From: Bdellovibrionales bacterium
Lineage (GTDB): Bacteria; Bdellovibrionota; Bdellovibrionia; Bdellovibrionales; Bdellovibrionaceae
Assembly: GCA_018266295.1 (NCBI GenBank)
Contig: JAFEAQ010000011.1
Coordinates: forward strand, 905,626-969,625
DNA: 64,000 nucleotides
Direction: 5' to 3'
Below are positions 9,987-18,058 of this stretch, piece by piece; positions within the stretch are counted from its first letter, which is position 1, and each line of letters starts with the position of its first letter. A model generated the notes under the pieces. The model saw only the letters and a program-made list of their open reading frames with translations, was not told where the DNA came from and did no database searches. A program made the translations under genes and the position numbers.

Positions 9987-11396
9987 TTACTTACAAGCTG
10001 CCGTTCCTTTATCGGGCTGACACTTCAAAGCCTTCTGCACTTCTGGCTCAGCGAGGTACACTTTATTCACCCGCTTGGCCCAGCCCGGATGCTTCTCACT
10101 ATCCGCGCTTTGATCCAAGCTAAAGAGTGCTTCGGTGGAAACCGTTTCACAGCCTGCGGCCTTCATCTGCTTTAAAACCATTTCTTTCTGATCTGCTTGA
10201 TAAGAAGGACATTCAGATTGCAAACCTAGCAGCTGGGCCTCAAAGGCCTGCTTCTGTGCCTTCGCCGGATCTTTTTCCTCAGCGAGTTTTCCAGACATAA
10301 TCTGCGCCGACATCCAATCGGCAAAGGCCTCTTGCATAAAATGAGCCTGATCATCACCGTCGTTTTCAGCGCAAAGATTTTCCTCTTGCCCGTCTTCATA
10401 ATCACGCACTGTATTTTTCAAGCGAAGCAGCTCTCCATTGTCCGGGTCCGCCCCTTCTCTTTCCAGGCCGGCAATATAATTTTCAAGGTCCGCTCTTTTA
10501 TCGGCATTCGTGCGCAGCTTAAGCCCCATAGATTGAGGTTTCTGCAAACATTGAATCGCTTCAGCAAAGGGATTTTTCGAAGCAGGGATGGGATCTAGGA
10601 CAAATTTTTCCGTCGCCCACTTACTGTCCTTCAGGCTTTCTTGGCCGCCAGAATCATTCACCAAGGCCAGGGATGAAAAGCACGAATCAATCGAATGACC
10701 CAACTCATGCGCGATCACAGACATCAACACCATATCGGGCATTCCAAGGAGCTGAGGGCAAAGCTGCATCTTATTGCCACTCGGAATATACTTCGCATTT
10801 GGCAAAACGCAGCCCTCTTCAAGGAACTCTTCTTCGCTCTTTGGACGGAAACTGGTCCATTGAACTTTTTCGACTCTTTTAATCATGTTATCGATGTATT
10901 TTGCGTTCTTAGAATTTCTTCTGGATTTTAAAACATTCACCATGCGCTGCTGAACGTCTTGCCCGATACGCTTCGCCCGTGCGTCTTCTTGGGCAAAGAC
11001 CTTATCGTATTTCTTCCCGTCAGGGCCCACGAGGAGTGACGGAGTCGCAAACGGATCCTGATCCGCGATTGTCTCGTACTTCTTGGCTTTTCCGTGAACA
11101 GAAAGACAGCCTTCGACATTGTCCTGCAAATAGAGAAGATTGTAGTTGATCAACTTACGTCCGGAAGAATCCTGATAGACATAAATTTGCTTTCTATTGG
11201 CATTTAGCGGCTCACACATATTAAAGAAGTCGCAGGCTTTACCGGACTCGAACGAGCACTTCGGCGCGCTTCCTGTGAGGCTCATAGCCTCAAGAGCACG
11301 CTGAATGCCTTGGAGTTTCATAACGGCCGCTTCTTCGGCATTCATCCCCCAGGCATTTAAACTCAGAAATAAAATCAGCGTTGTCAGATATCTCAT
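9987..11396 (-). CDS. Secreted putative zinc metallopeptidase
   Basis: 469 residues with signal peptide MRYLTTLILFLSLNAWG. The central motif VIAHELGHSID is HExxH, and QEAFADWMSAQ about 120 residues later supplies a Glu that could be the third zinc ligand of a gluzincin. The mature protein has about a dozen cysteines, fitting disulfide bonding outside the cytoplasm. No propeptide or family could be named, so peptidase activity is inferred from the motif and export. Gene 11402-11782 ends 5 bases upstream, so the two are one transcript. Confidence 0.85.
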   Translation of the reverse strand: MRYLTTLILFLSLNAWGMNAEEAAVMKLQGIQRALEAMSLTGSAPKCSFESGKACDFFNMCEPLNANRKQIYVYQDSSGRKLINYNLLYLQDNVEGCLSVHGKAKKYETIADQDPFATPSLLVGPDGKKYDKVFAQEDARAKRIGQDVQQRMVNVLKSRRNSKNAKYIDNMIKRVEKVQWTSFRPKSEEEFLEEGCVLPNAKYIPSGNKMQLCPQLLGMPDMVLMSVIAHELGHSIDSCFSSLALVNDSGGQESLKDSKWATEKFVLDPIPASKNPFAEAIQCLQKPQSMGLKLRTNADKRADLENYIAGLEREGADPDNGELLRLKNTVRDYEDGQEENLCAENDGDDQAHFMQEAFADWMSAQIMSGKLAEEKDPAKAQKQAFEAQLLGLQSECPSYQADQKEMVLKQMKAAGCETVSTEALFSLDQSADSEKHPGWAKRVNKVYLAEPEVQKALKCQPDKGTAACK

Positions 11397-11401
11397 GGTG
11401 C

Positions 11402-11782
11402 TTACTTCCCGCTTTTAACGATCACTTGTTGAATCTTTGAAAAGGCCATCGCTATCCGCGCAAATTCTTTTCCTTCAGCGCAGGCATGGATCTCTTTCTT
11501 TTTTCCGTTGTCATCAAGGGTGTAGTTGTATTGATTTTCATAGCAAAAGCGGCGCTTTTCATTGGGCATCTTCGCCAGCGTCTTGAGCGATGGCTGAACC
11601 TGCGAAACGAGCTTTTTAGGCACGGGAACGTCATTGAAGAATATCTTACCGGCACCTTCAACACGAATCACGTCTTGCTTACGAAAGCCCAAGTGATTAG
11701 ACACGTAAAGAGTCATCTCGGTTTTCGCTTCAGCAAAAGCAGCACCAATCAGAATGAGTATAAAGACAATAGCAGATTTCAT
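11402..11782 (-). CDS. Small exported protein upstream of the metallopeptidase gene
   Basis: 126 residues from ATG 11782, chosen because AGAGGG lies just upstream and the product then starts with signal peptide MKSAIVFILILIGAAFAEA. An in-frame start 21 codons earlier would bury that signal. It carries two cysteines and basic segments; no family recognised. The 5-base gap to the metallopeptidase gene suggests a functional pair such as inhibitor, chaperone or partner, but nothing in the sequence proves it. Confidence 0.78.
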   Translation of the reverse strand: MKSAIVFILILIGAAFAEAKTEMTLYVSNHLGFRKQDVIRVEGAGKIFFNDVPVPKKLVSQVQPSLKTLAKMPNEKRRFCYENQYNYTLDDNGKKKEIHACAEGKEFARIAMAFSKIQQVIVKSGK

Positions 11783-11790
11783 TGAGCGCC

Positions 11791-11810
11791 CTCTAGATTC
11801 TATTCTAGAG
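11791..11810. promoter_or_regulatory. Palindrome next to a start, possible operator
   Basis: CTCTAGATTCTATTCTAGAG has 7-base arms CTCTAGA/TCTAGAG around six bases. It begins 9 bases upstream of the ATG of the 11402-11782 gene. It could be an operator or a leader hairpin; the protein binding it is unknown. Confidence 0.4.
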
Positions 11811-11852
11811 AGTCTCTGCACTACGAACAAGCCGATCCTGACCAAAGACCGC

Positions 11853-12587
11853 TTAGAATTTTACGGGCAGAACTTTATCGCTCAACACGGCTTCCACAGG
11901 ACTGAGGTCAACGATAAACGGAGAAATCTTTAGCCCTTTTTGAGACGCTTTTCTAAGCAGTTTTCCATACTCAGGATCGATCTCGTCCGCCGGAGAAAAC
12001 TCAGTGCAATCGCTACGCTGAATTGTGAATAGAATCTCAGCTGTATGCCCCTGATCCATCAAATCCATGAGCTCCTGCAAATGCTTCTGGCCCCGCGTGG
12101 TTTCAGCGTCCGGAAACATCGCAAGCTTCCCTTCGGCCAAAGTCACGTTCTTCACTTCAATAAAATGTTTTTTATCTGAGTTCTTTTTAGAAAGCGCAAA
12201 GTCCAAACGGGTCTCAGCCGAGATTTTGTACTCAGGCTTTACTTCGTCAAAGCCCGCCCAGTGCTGCCAGTTTTTCGGTAGTTTTCCACTGTCTTGTCCC
12301 ACAAGACTCATCAGAGTTTCACGGACAACGGTGTTAGGTGTTGACGTATTCACTCCAACCCAAGAACCGCTCGGTGCTTTAATCATCTCCAAAGTTTGTT
12401 TCAATTTTCTTTCGGGATTGTCACTATGAGAAAACAGACAAAGCGCGCCGGGATTGTTTACGCTTTTCATGCTGCCGGTGTTCGGCACATGGGCCGTCAA
12501 CGTTTCGCCCTTCCACTCGATATCTGCAAAAAAACGCTTATAACGCTTTAAAAAAACACCTTCATCTAAGGGGCGGCTGTATTTCAT
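11853..12587 (-). CDS. sfsA: SfsA family protein
   Basis: 244 residues, the usual SfsA length. Recognisable segments are FFADIEWKGETLTAHVPNTGSMKSV near the N-terminus, the central SAETRLDFAL and FIEVKNVTLAEGKLAMFPDAETTRGQKHL. The D-ExK arrangement (RLDF...EVKN) looks like a PD-(D/E)XK nuclease fold. E. coli SfsA is known as a sugar fermentation stimulation protein with proposed DNA binding, but its biochemical role is unclear. It stands divergent from corA with a 70-base gap. Confidence 0.95.
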   Translation of the reverse strand: MKYSRPLDEGVFLKRYKRFFADIEWKGETLTAHVPNTGSMKSVNNPGALCLFSHSDNPERKLKQTLEMIKAPSGSWVGVNTSTPNTVVRETLMSLVGQDSGKLPKNWQHWAGFDEVKPEYKISAETRLDFALSKKNSDKKHFIEVKNVTLAEGKLAMFPDAETTRGQKHLQELMDLMDQGHTAEILFTIQRSDCTEFSPADEIDPEYGKLLRKASQKGLKISPFIVDLSPVEAVLSDKVLPVKF

Positions 12588-12657
12588 ACTATCTCCCGGA
12601 AAGCCCTAAATTGACATAAGCCCTGGGGCGGAGCAAGCTTTTAGCCAGCGAGGACGC

Positions 12658-13584
12658 ATGAAACGATTTGAGCATCAATGGCAAGACTTTAAATGGATTG
12701 ATATCGAAGGACCGAGCCAACAAGATTTCGTAAATCTAGCCAGCGAATTCAACATACCGCTACATCCCCTGGCCAACTGCTTGGATCCCGAGCATTTGCC
12801 ACGTGCGGAATTTTTCGAGGGCACCGCATTTTTCATTTTGCGTAACCACGACTCCAATGCCAAAGAGTCTGCTTTTACGATGCAGGCCCTGACCACCAAA
12901 CTGGTTTTTGCCGTCGGCGAAAATTATGTCATGACGATTCACCGCGGCCCGATTGAAACGGTCACAGACCGCCGCGAGAAATGCAATTTCGAAAATCTCA
13001 CAAAAACTAATTTTCTGCATAACATGATTAACGGCGTGATCCTTAGTTTTGATAGACCCATTGAAACCCTCGAAAGCAAAACCGAGGTGATCGAAGGCCG
13101 TGTCTTTGCCCTCCGCCGCCGTAATATCCTCAGAGAAGGCTACAAGCTCAAGCGTCAAGCCTCGACCTACAGGAAGGTCTTTAAATTCACGCTGGACCTG
13201 CTGATGAAGCTGAAAATCCGCACGGACTTCCCGATCGACGACGTGAGTGAAATCCGCGAGCCCCTTGATCGAATGATTTTCTATACGGACAATATCTATG
13301 AAGAAATCACGGGTCTGTTGAACCTGCATCTGTCATTGATGTCACAAAAAACTAACGAAGCCTCGTTCAAAACCAACGAGATCATGCGCATCCTGACCGT
13401 CGTATCGATCTTCTTCCTGCCGCTGAACTTTATTGCCGGCATCTACGGCATGAACTTCGAAAACATGCCGGAGCTGAAGCACGAGCATGGTTACGTCACG
13501 ACACTCGGAGTGATGTTCTTTATCGCCGTTGCAATTCTTGCGTGGATCTACCGCAAGGGCTGGCTCAAAAAAGAAGACCTCTAG
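12658..13584 (+). CDS. corA: CorA family divalent metal ion transporter
   Basis: 308 residues. A large cytoplasmic N-terminal domain (about 1-240) is followed by two transmembrane helices with the signature YGMNFENMPEL at the end of the first, the GMN selectivity motif of Mg2+/Co2+ channels. The C-terminus YRKGWLKKEDL is the typical basic cytoplasmic tail. It should form an inner-membrane pentamer. The start ATG is preceded by GAGG. A TTGACA at about 12613 could be its -35 box. Single-gene unit. Confidence 0.95.
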   Translation: MKRFEHQWQDFKWIDIEGPSQQDFVNLASEFNIPLHPLANCLDPEHLPRAEFFEGTAFFILRNHDSNAKESAFTMQALTTKLVFAVGENYVMTIHRGPIETVTDRREKCNFENLTKTNFLHNMINGVILSFDRPIETLESKTEVIEGRVFALRRRNILREGYKLKRQASTYRKVFKFTLDLLMKLKIRTDFPIDDVSEIREPLDRMIFYTDNIYEEITGLLNLHLSLMSQKTNEASFKTNEIMRILTVVSIFFLPLNFIAGIYGMNFENMPELKHEHGYVTTLGVMFFIAVAILAWIYRKGWLKKEDL

Positions 13585-13626
13585 TTTTTAACCAGAGGCC
13601 TCGTATAAATCCTTTATGACATCTAC

Positions 13627-13647
13627 TTCCGACCTGGATGGTCGGAA
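13627..13647. terminator. Hairpin between convergent genes
   Basis: TTCCGACC and GGTCGGAA form an 8-base stem around TGGAT. It lies between corA and the convergent metallopeptidase-like gene but has no T run on either strand, so it may be a Rho-linked or stabilising hairpin rather than an intrinsic terminator. Confidence 0.4.
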
Positions 13648-14667
13648 CTAAGTGCCCGGCAACTTAATCAATTTCCACCAAGGGTCTTTAAACTGATTCA
13701 TAGAAATAGAGTTCTTATCCGTCACCCACTTGTTGCCCAATTTGTTAATACGGAAAGAAACCGACAACTGGAAATTATTATTACGGATGCCGATATCGTT
13801 TTTGTATTGGCAATTGTTGGAAACGTTGCCCGTGATTTGCACCGTTAAATAGTCGCCTTTGTCTTTGATCTTTTCCCAATGAAGGTTATGGAACAAAGAG
13901 CCGCGCGGAGTTCTTGTGATGAGTTCCAAATCAGGGATTGGCAAAATTGGTATTGGAATCGTGAACACCTCGCAGTGAACTTCACGAGCATAGATGCTGC
14001 TGATATCCAAAACTTCGTCGCCAACACTCAAAAGAACCTGCGGGAAGCCGTTCAGCAAGTTCGTATTCAAAACACTTGCCGAGATCTCGTTCGGAGACCA
14101 AGGAATCAACGGAGTAGAAATGAACTTCTGTTGTAATAACAAAGAAACGCGCACTCCGAGCAAATCAAGCTCTTCATGGCTGTGGTAACCTTGATGATGC
14201 CCAAGTTCGTGAACCAAGATCGCCACTGCTTCCGGAATACTTACAGGATCCCAGCTATCGCTGTCACCTTTTGTGTAAAGCAAATCGCTGTTAATAAAGA
14301 TCGGGCTACCGACATCGTTACCGGTCTTAGCAACGCGTACATTGCCGTCGATCATAAAGAAGCCTGGATTTTGCTTTTCAGAAGAGAATGACAACTGTTT
14401 TGCCGCGCGCTCTTGCGGAAGAGCACGATAGATTTGCAACAACAAGCTGCCTTGTTCCGGCGAAAGCTTGCAGGCCGCAGAACTTAAGCAAAGCTGAAGA
14501 TAAGTATCGAGCTTTTCGTACGCGTAAAGAACATTCTTCTCGGCGATACCGCCACCGTTATTCACGAAAGTGCCGGCAAATGAAGTCATACTCGCCAAAG
14601 AGATCACGGCACCTAGCAAGCAACCGTGGACAAGCTGATTCCATTTTCTCAATTCAAACTTAACCAT
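13648..14667 (-). CDS. Secreted putative metallopeptidase with HELGHH motif
   Basis: 339 residues. After a basic start, a signal segment (CLLGAVISLASMTSFA) ends near residue 31. The motif ILVHELGHHQGYHSHEELDLLGV holds HExxH plus further His/Glu that could be the third zinc ligand. The rest shows beta-rich segments and four or more cysteines. Peptidase activity is inferred. Its ATG overlaps the last codon and stop of the upstream TIGR02147 regulator gene (ATGGTTAA), so expression is coupled to that regulator. Confidence 0.85.
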   Translation of the reverse strand: MVKFELRKWNQLVHGCLLGAVISLASMTSFAGTFVNNGGGIAEKNVLYAYEKLDTYLQLCLSSAACKLSPEQGSLLLQIYRALPQERAAKQLSFSSEKQNPGFFMIDGNVRVAKTGNDVGSPIFINSDLLYTKGDSDSWDPVSIPEAVAILVHELGHHQGYHSHEELDLLGVRVSLLLQQKFISTPLIPWSPNEISASVLNTNLLNGFPQVLLSVGDEVLDISSIYAREVHCEVFTIPIPILPIPDLELITRTPRGSLFHNLHWEKIKDKGDYLTVQITGNVSNNCQYKNDIGIRNNNFQLSVSFRINKLGNKWVTDKNSISMNQFKDPWWKLIKLPGT

Positions 14668-15433
14668 TTTCTTCCTCCGTTGTGCTCTGAAGTTTTGTGA
14701 GAGGGAACAGCTGAAAAGAGAGTGTGTAGACTTCAGAAGGCTCCCCAGTTTCTAGCAGATCGTTAATTTTTTTACGAGTTTTTAATAGGATCTGTTTCAC
14801 CGCTGATAATTTTTCTAGATTGGCTGCGACAGTAACCGAGCTAAACTCACGAAAATCAACCGGGACATTATGCAGAGCCTCTTCTGCTAAGCGCAGGTTT
14901 TGGCTGTGATGTTTGCGAATCGCCGCCGAGGGAATATCCGTGGTCGTGGCCAAGTCGCGTCCCGTTTGCACAAGACGACCATGAGCTTTTCTCACAAGTT
15001 TTAAACGCTGCAGTCTCTCAATGGCATCTTCTGCTTCTTCGACTTTAATTCCGAGACGCTCTGCGATCCACTCGGGACGCGCTTGATTGTTTTTGATGTT
15101 CGCAAGATTGAGCACAGCTACATAATGCCAGTCGGCAATAAGTCGGAACACATCTTCTTCAAGAACCGTCTTATCATCTAATTCCCGAGGACGATTCACA
15201 TTGTCTTTGTAATCATTCCAGAGTTTCTCTTTTTCAACTGGGGACACCAGTAATTTTTCCATGACCTTCCCAAGATTCGTCTTAGAGAGGCTGCGCTTGT
15301 CAGCAAGAACATCAGACAGAGTCGTCGCGCCGATACCTAGATCACGAGCGAAGGCACGCAGAGAATAAGAAGAGTTGCGAGTCTGTCTTCTGGTGAGTTC
15401 TTGTAATAATAAATTCTTAATCGTGATTTCCAT
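14660..15433 (-). CDS. TIGR02147-type putative regulator
   Basis: 257 residues from ATG 15433, which starts MEITIKNLLLQELTRRQTRN. An upstream in-frame start would translate through a palindrome and is unlikely. Residues about 15-50 look like a helix-turn-helix (YSLRAFARDLGIGATTLSDVLADKRSL), and the middle resembles the DUF4423/TIGR02147 domain known mainly from Fibrobacter and Bdellovibrio. It overlaps the secreted HELGHH gene by 8 bases and is divergent from a small secreted protein gene, so it probably controls one or both. The hairpin abutting its start codon leaves no normal ribosome site. Confidence 0.85.
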   Translation of the reverse strand: MEITIKNLLLQELTRRQTRNSSYSLRAFARDLGIGATTLSDVLADKRSLSKTNLGKVMEKLLVSPVEKEKLWNDYKDNVNRPRELDDKTVLEEDVFRLIADWHYVAVLNLANIKNNQARPEWIAERLGIKVEEAEDAIERLQRLKLVRKAHGRLVQTGRDLATTTDIPSAAIRKHHSQNLRLAEEALHNVPVDFREFSSVTVAANLEKLSAVKQILLKTRKKINDLLETGEPSEVYTLSFQLFPLTKLQSTTEEENG

Positions 15434-15456
15434 AGGACCGGTATATCCCGGTCCTA
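15433..15456. promoter_or_regulatory. Perfect inverted repeat abutting a start codon
   Basis: TAGGACCGG and CCGGTCCTA are perfect 9-base arms around TATATC. On the minus strand the last base of the repeat is the A of the regulator's ATG. It could be an operator for autoregulation or an mRNA hairpin that blocks ribosome loading. Confidence 0.6.
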
Positions 15457-15483
15457 CGGCGAAAAGCAAGCGCGTCGGAACGA

Positions 15484-15522
15484 TTTGTCCCGACTTCCAG
15501 GATCGGTACACAATGTCCCGAT
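15484..15522. promoter_or_regulatory. Direct repeats of TGTCCCGA, candidate operators
   Basis: TTTGTCCCGA at 15484-15493 and AATGTCCCGA near 15512-15521 are nearly identical, 28 bases apart. A third, weaker copy (ATATCCCGG) lies inside the inverted repeat at 15443-15451, 42 bases from the second. They sit in the gap between the TIGR02147 regulator and the divergent secreted protein, the expected place for its binding sites. Confidence 0.4.
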
Positions 15523-15657
15523 AGGGGGCTAGACAGCCGCGAGCGTTTCAAATATTTCTCTGCATGTTCCCGCAAGGGAGACTTTTTAAAAACAAAACAC
15601 TGCGAGAAAAAAGTAGTGTCAAAAAATCACCGAGTGAAATCGGTAAGGAGAAATAAA

Positions 15658-16170
15658 ATGAAAAAAATGATCTTGGCTATCGCGATGGTATTAGGTGCTT
15701 CATCTGCTCACGCGTTCACAGCTCCAGCATGGGCTTGCTCTTTGAGCTTCAAAGGTGAATCTCAAGGTTTGAAAGTCATCGTTGGTAACTACTCTTTCGA
15801 CGGGAAAGGTGACCTTCTTTGCGTAACTCCAACGGGTCAAGTTGCTGACTACCCTGTAACAGTCACAATGGAAGCAAAGAAATTCTCTCCACAAGTTGCT
15901 TTGGGCCACATGAAAGTTGCGGGTCAAGCTGTTGAGTTCTCTTTATTGAACCTGAACCCAGAAGACGTCTTGGGCACATACTACGTAGCTCAAGGTCAAG
16001 CAGCCGTTGCTGGTGGTGTTGGTGTGATCGCAGCTACTAAAGTTGGTTTGCCACAGTTGGCTCTGCAAGTATCTTTGCAGTTCGCTCGTGGTTTGGGCGT
16101 GAACTTGGGCCTTAGCAAAATGACTATTGCTTTGGATCAAGAAGCAGCTCCAGCACCAGCTCCGAACTAA
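15658..16170 (+). CDS. Small secreted protein, unknown function
   Basis: 170 residues. The start at 15658 is set by AAGGAG just upstream; the product begins MKKMILAIAMVLGASSAHA, a signal peptide. The mature chain has hydrophobic and Gly/Ala/Val-rich beta segments (VAQGQAAVAGGVGVIAATKVG) and ends EAAPAPAPN. Codon choice is strongly biased toward C- and T-ending codons like other highly expressed genes here, which suggests high expression. A hairpin (ACCGA-GTGAAA-TCGGT) sits directly before the ribosome site. It has its own terminator. Family not recognised. Confidence 0.8.
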   Translation: MKKMILAIAMVLGASSAHAFTAPAWACSLSFKGESQGLKVIVGNYSFDGKGDLLCVTPTGQVADYPVTVTMEAKKFSPQVALGHMKVAGQAVEFSLLNLNPEDVLGTYYVAQGQAAVAGGVGVIAATKVGLPQLALQVSLQFARGLGVNLGLSKMTIALDQEAAPAPAPN

Positions 16171-16212
16171 TCTGATTTAGTGCATAATTAAGCGGCGGAA
16201 GTCGCTAGAAAT

Positions 16213-16258
16213 AGAGCCGAAGAGGGTTTCAAGCGTCCCCCTTCGGCTCTTTTCTTTT
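16213..16258 (+). terminator. Intrinsic terminator after the small secreted protein
   Basis: AGAGCCGAAG (16213-16222) pairs with CTTCGGCTCT (16241-16250), followed by TTTCTTTT. It separates the secreted gene from the E2 gene. Confidence 0.88.
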
Positions 16259-16380
16259 GTGGCACGAGCTTTCGCTCTATGACCCGCAGCATAAAGCGAT
16301 GCAATTAGCAGCCCCTGAGCATAGAACCATAGGGTTTAAATCACTATGAATTCTTTAAAATCGAAGGGAGCAATCTCAGC

Positions 16381-18048
16381 ATGGCAACGGATGTAAAACT
16401 TCCAGAATTAGGCGAAGGCGTCACTGAAGGTGAATTGGTTAAATGGTTGGTTCAACCAGGTGACAGCGTAAAGGCAGATCAGCCGATCGCTGAAGTTATG
16501 ACTGACAAAGCTACTGTAGAAGTTCCGACTCCAGTTGCAGGCACAGTCAAAGAATTGAAATTCAAACCGGGCCAAGTTGTGAAAGTGGATTCTGTCATGA
16601 TCACTCTTGATGGCGCGGGCGCAGGCGCAACTGCGAAACCTGCGACGACAGCTCCAGCGGCACAACCGGCTGCAAGCAAACCAGCTCCGACAGCAACAGC
16701 TGCTCCAGCTTCAACTGGTGGAGGCGCTGCGACTCCTGTAAAACTTCCTGAATTGGGCGAGGGCGTGACTGAAGGCGAACTCGTAAAATGGTTGGTAAAA
16801 CCAGGCGATGCTGTAAAAGCAGATCAACCTGTTGCTGAAGTGATGACTGACAAAGCGACTGTTGAAGTACCAACACCTATCGCGGGCACTGTGAAAGAAC
16901 TGAAATTCAAATCTGGCGACGTTGTTAAAGTCGACAGCGTGATGTTGATCCTTGAAGGTGGCGCAGGCGCAGCGAAAGCAGCGACTCCAGCTCCTACAGC
17001 GCAACCAGCAGCGGCTAAACCTGCTACGACGGCGGCTTCTATGTCTGTTCCAGCAGCAGCGCACTTAAACTTCGGCGCAGCGGCTTCTAACGGCTCTACA
17101 ATCTACCCGCCTGTTGCGGATTCTAAAGTTTTGGCGACTCCAGCGACTCGTCGTTTGGCTCGCGAAATGGGCGTTGATATCAATGGCATGACAGGCACAG
17201 GTCTCGCAGGCCGTGTGACTCGTGAAGATGTATTGGGTGCTAAAGGTGGCGGTATGGGTGCAGGCGCAACTCGCGCAGGTGCGGCAATGCCGGCTCAAGC
17301 TCCAGGCGTGACGATTCCTCGTCCAGCTTATCAAGGTGGCCAAGGCGTTGAAGAGCGCGTTCCACTCATCGGCATCCGTCGCAAGATCGCTGAAAACTTG
17401 CAACGTTCTAAGCAAATCATTCCTCACTTCACTTTGATGGATGAAGCCAATGTGACGGAGCTCGTTGCTTTCCGTGAGTCTTTGAAAGACTACGCAGAAA
17501 AGAACGGCACTAAGATCACTTACTTGCCAATCGTGATGAAAGCATTGATCGCGACTATTCGCGAGTTCCCAATGTTCAACGCTTCGATTGACGACGCCGC
17601 TTCTGAAATCGTTTACAAAAAATACTTCAACATCGGTTTCGCAGCAGACACTCCTCAAGGCTTGGTTGTTCCTGTGATCAAGAACGCCGACCAAAAAACC
17701 ATCGTTGAGTTGTCTAAAGAGATCTTGGATCTTTCTAAACGCGCTCGCGATGGCAAGTTGAAACCAGACGAAATGAAGGGCGCAGGCATCACCATCACGA
17801 ACATCGGTTCTGTAGGTGGTACGTACGCAACTCCTGTGATCAATCACCCTGAAGTGGCGATCTTGGGCATGTACAAAATCGACGAAAAACCGGTTATCAA
17901 AAATGGCCAGTTAGCAGCGATCAAAGTCATGAACTACACAGTGACTTGTGATCACCGTTTGATCGATGGCGCGGTTGCGGCTCGTTTCATGAAGTCATTC
18001 CTTGAGCGCATTCAAAACCCTGGCCGTCTAATGATGGACATGGTGTAG
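16381..18048 (+). CDS. 2-oxoacid dehydrogenase E2, two lipoyl domains
   Basis: 555 residues, dihydrolipoyl acyltransferase core of a 2-oxoacid dehydrogenase complex, most likely pyruvate dehydrogenase. Two tandem lipoyl domains carry the DKATVEV site, with lipoyl-lysines at about residues 43 and 158, separated by Ala/Pro/Thr linkers. A peripheral-subunit binding domain follows (ATPATRRLAREMGVDINGMTG, about 258-290), then the catalytic domain with CDHRLIDGA near residue 525. The two lipoyl repeats are also close at DNA level. The E3 gene follows after 10 bases, but no E1 gene is adjacent. AGGGAG lies upstream of the start. Confidence 0.93.
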   Translation: MATDVKLPELGEGVTEGELVKWLVQPGDSVKADQPIAEVMTDKATVEVPTPVAGTVKELKFKPGQVVKVDSVMITLDGAGAGATAKPATTAPAAQPAASKPAPTATAAPASTGGGAATPVKLPELGEGVTEGELVKWLVKPGDAVKADQPVAEVMTDKATVEVPTPIAGTVKELKFKSGDVVKVDSVMLILEGGAGAAKAATPAPTAQPAAAKPATTAASMSVPAAAHLNFGAAASNGSTIYPPVADSKVLATPATRRLAREMGVDINGMTGTGLAGRVTREDVLGAKGGGMGAGATRAGAAMPAQAPGVTIPRPAYQGGQGVEERVPLIGIRRKIAENLQRSKQIIPHFTLMDEANVTELVAFRESLKDYAEKNGTKITYLPIVMKALIATIREFPMFNASIDDAASEIVYKKYFNIGFAADTPQGLVVPVIKNADQKTIVELSKEILDLSKRARDGKLKPDEMKGAGITITNIGSVGGTYATPVINHPEVAILGMYKIDEKPVIKNGQLAAIKVMNYTVTCDHRLIDGAVAARFMKSFLERIQNPGRLMMDMV

Positions 18049-18058
18049 GAGATAACAC

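Noticed and set aside
13627-13647. Hairpin as a copy of the 28-base repeat
   Set aside because: It shares only CCGACCTGG-like bases and does not overlap a stop codon in the same way.
14660-15511. Longer start at 15511 for the TIGR02147 regulator
   Set aside because: It would translate through the palindrome and adds a sequence with no family likeness.
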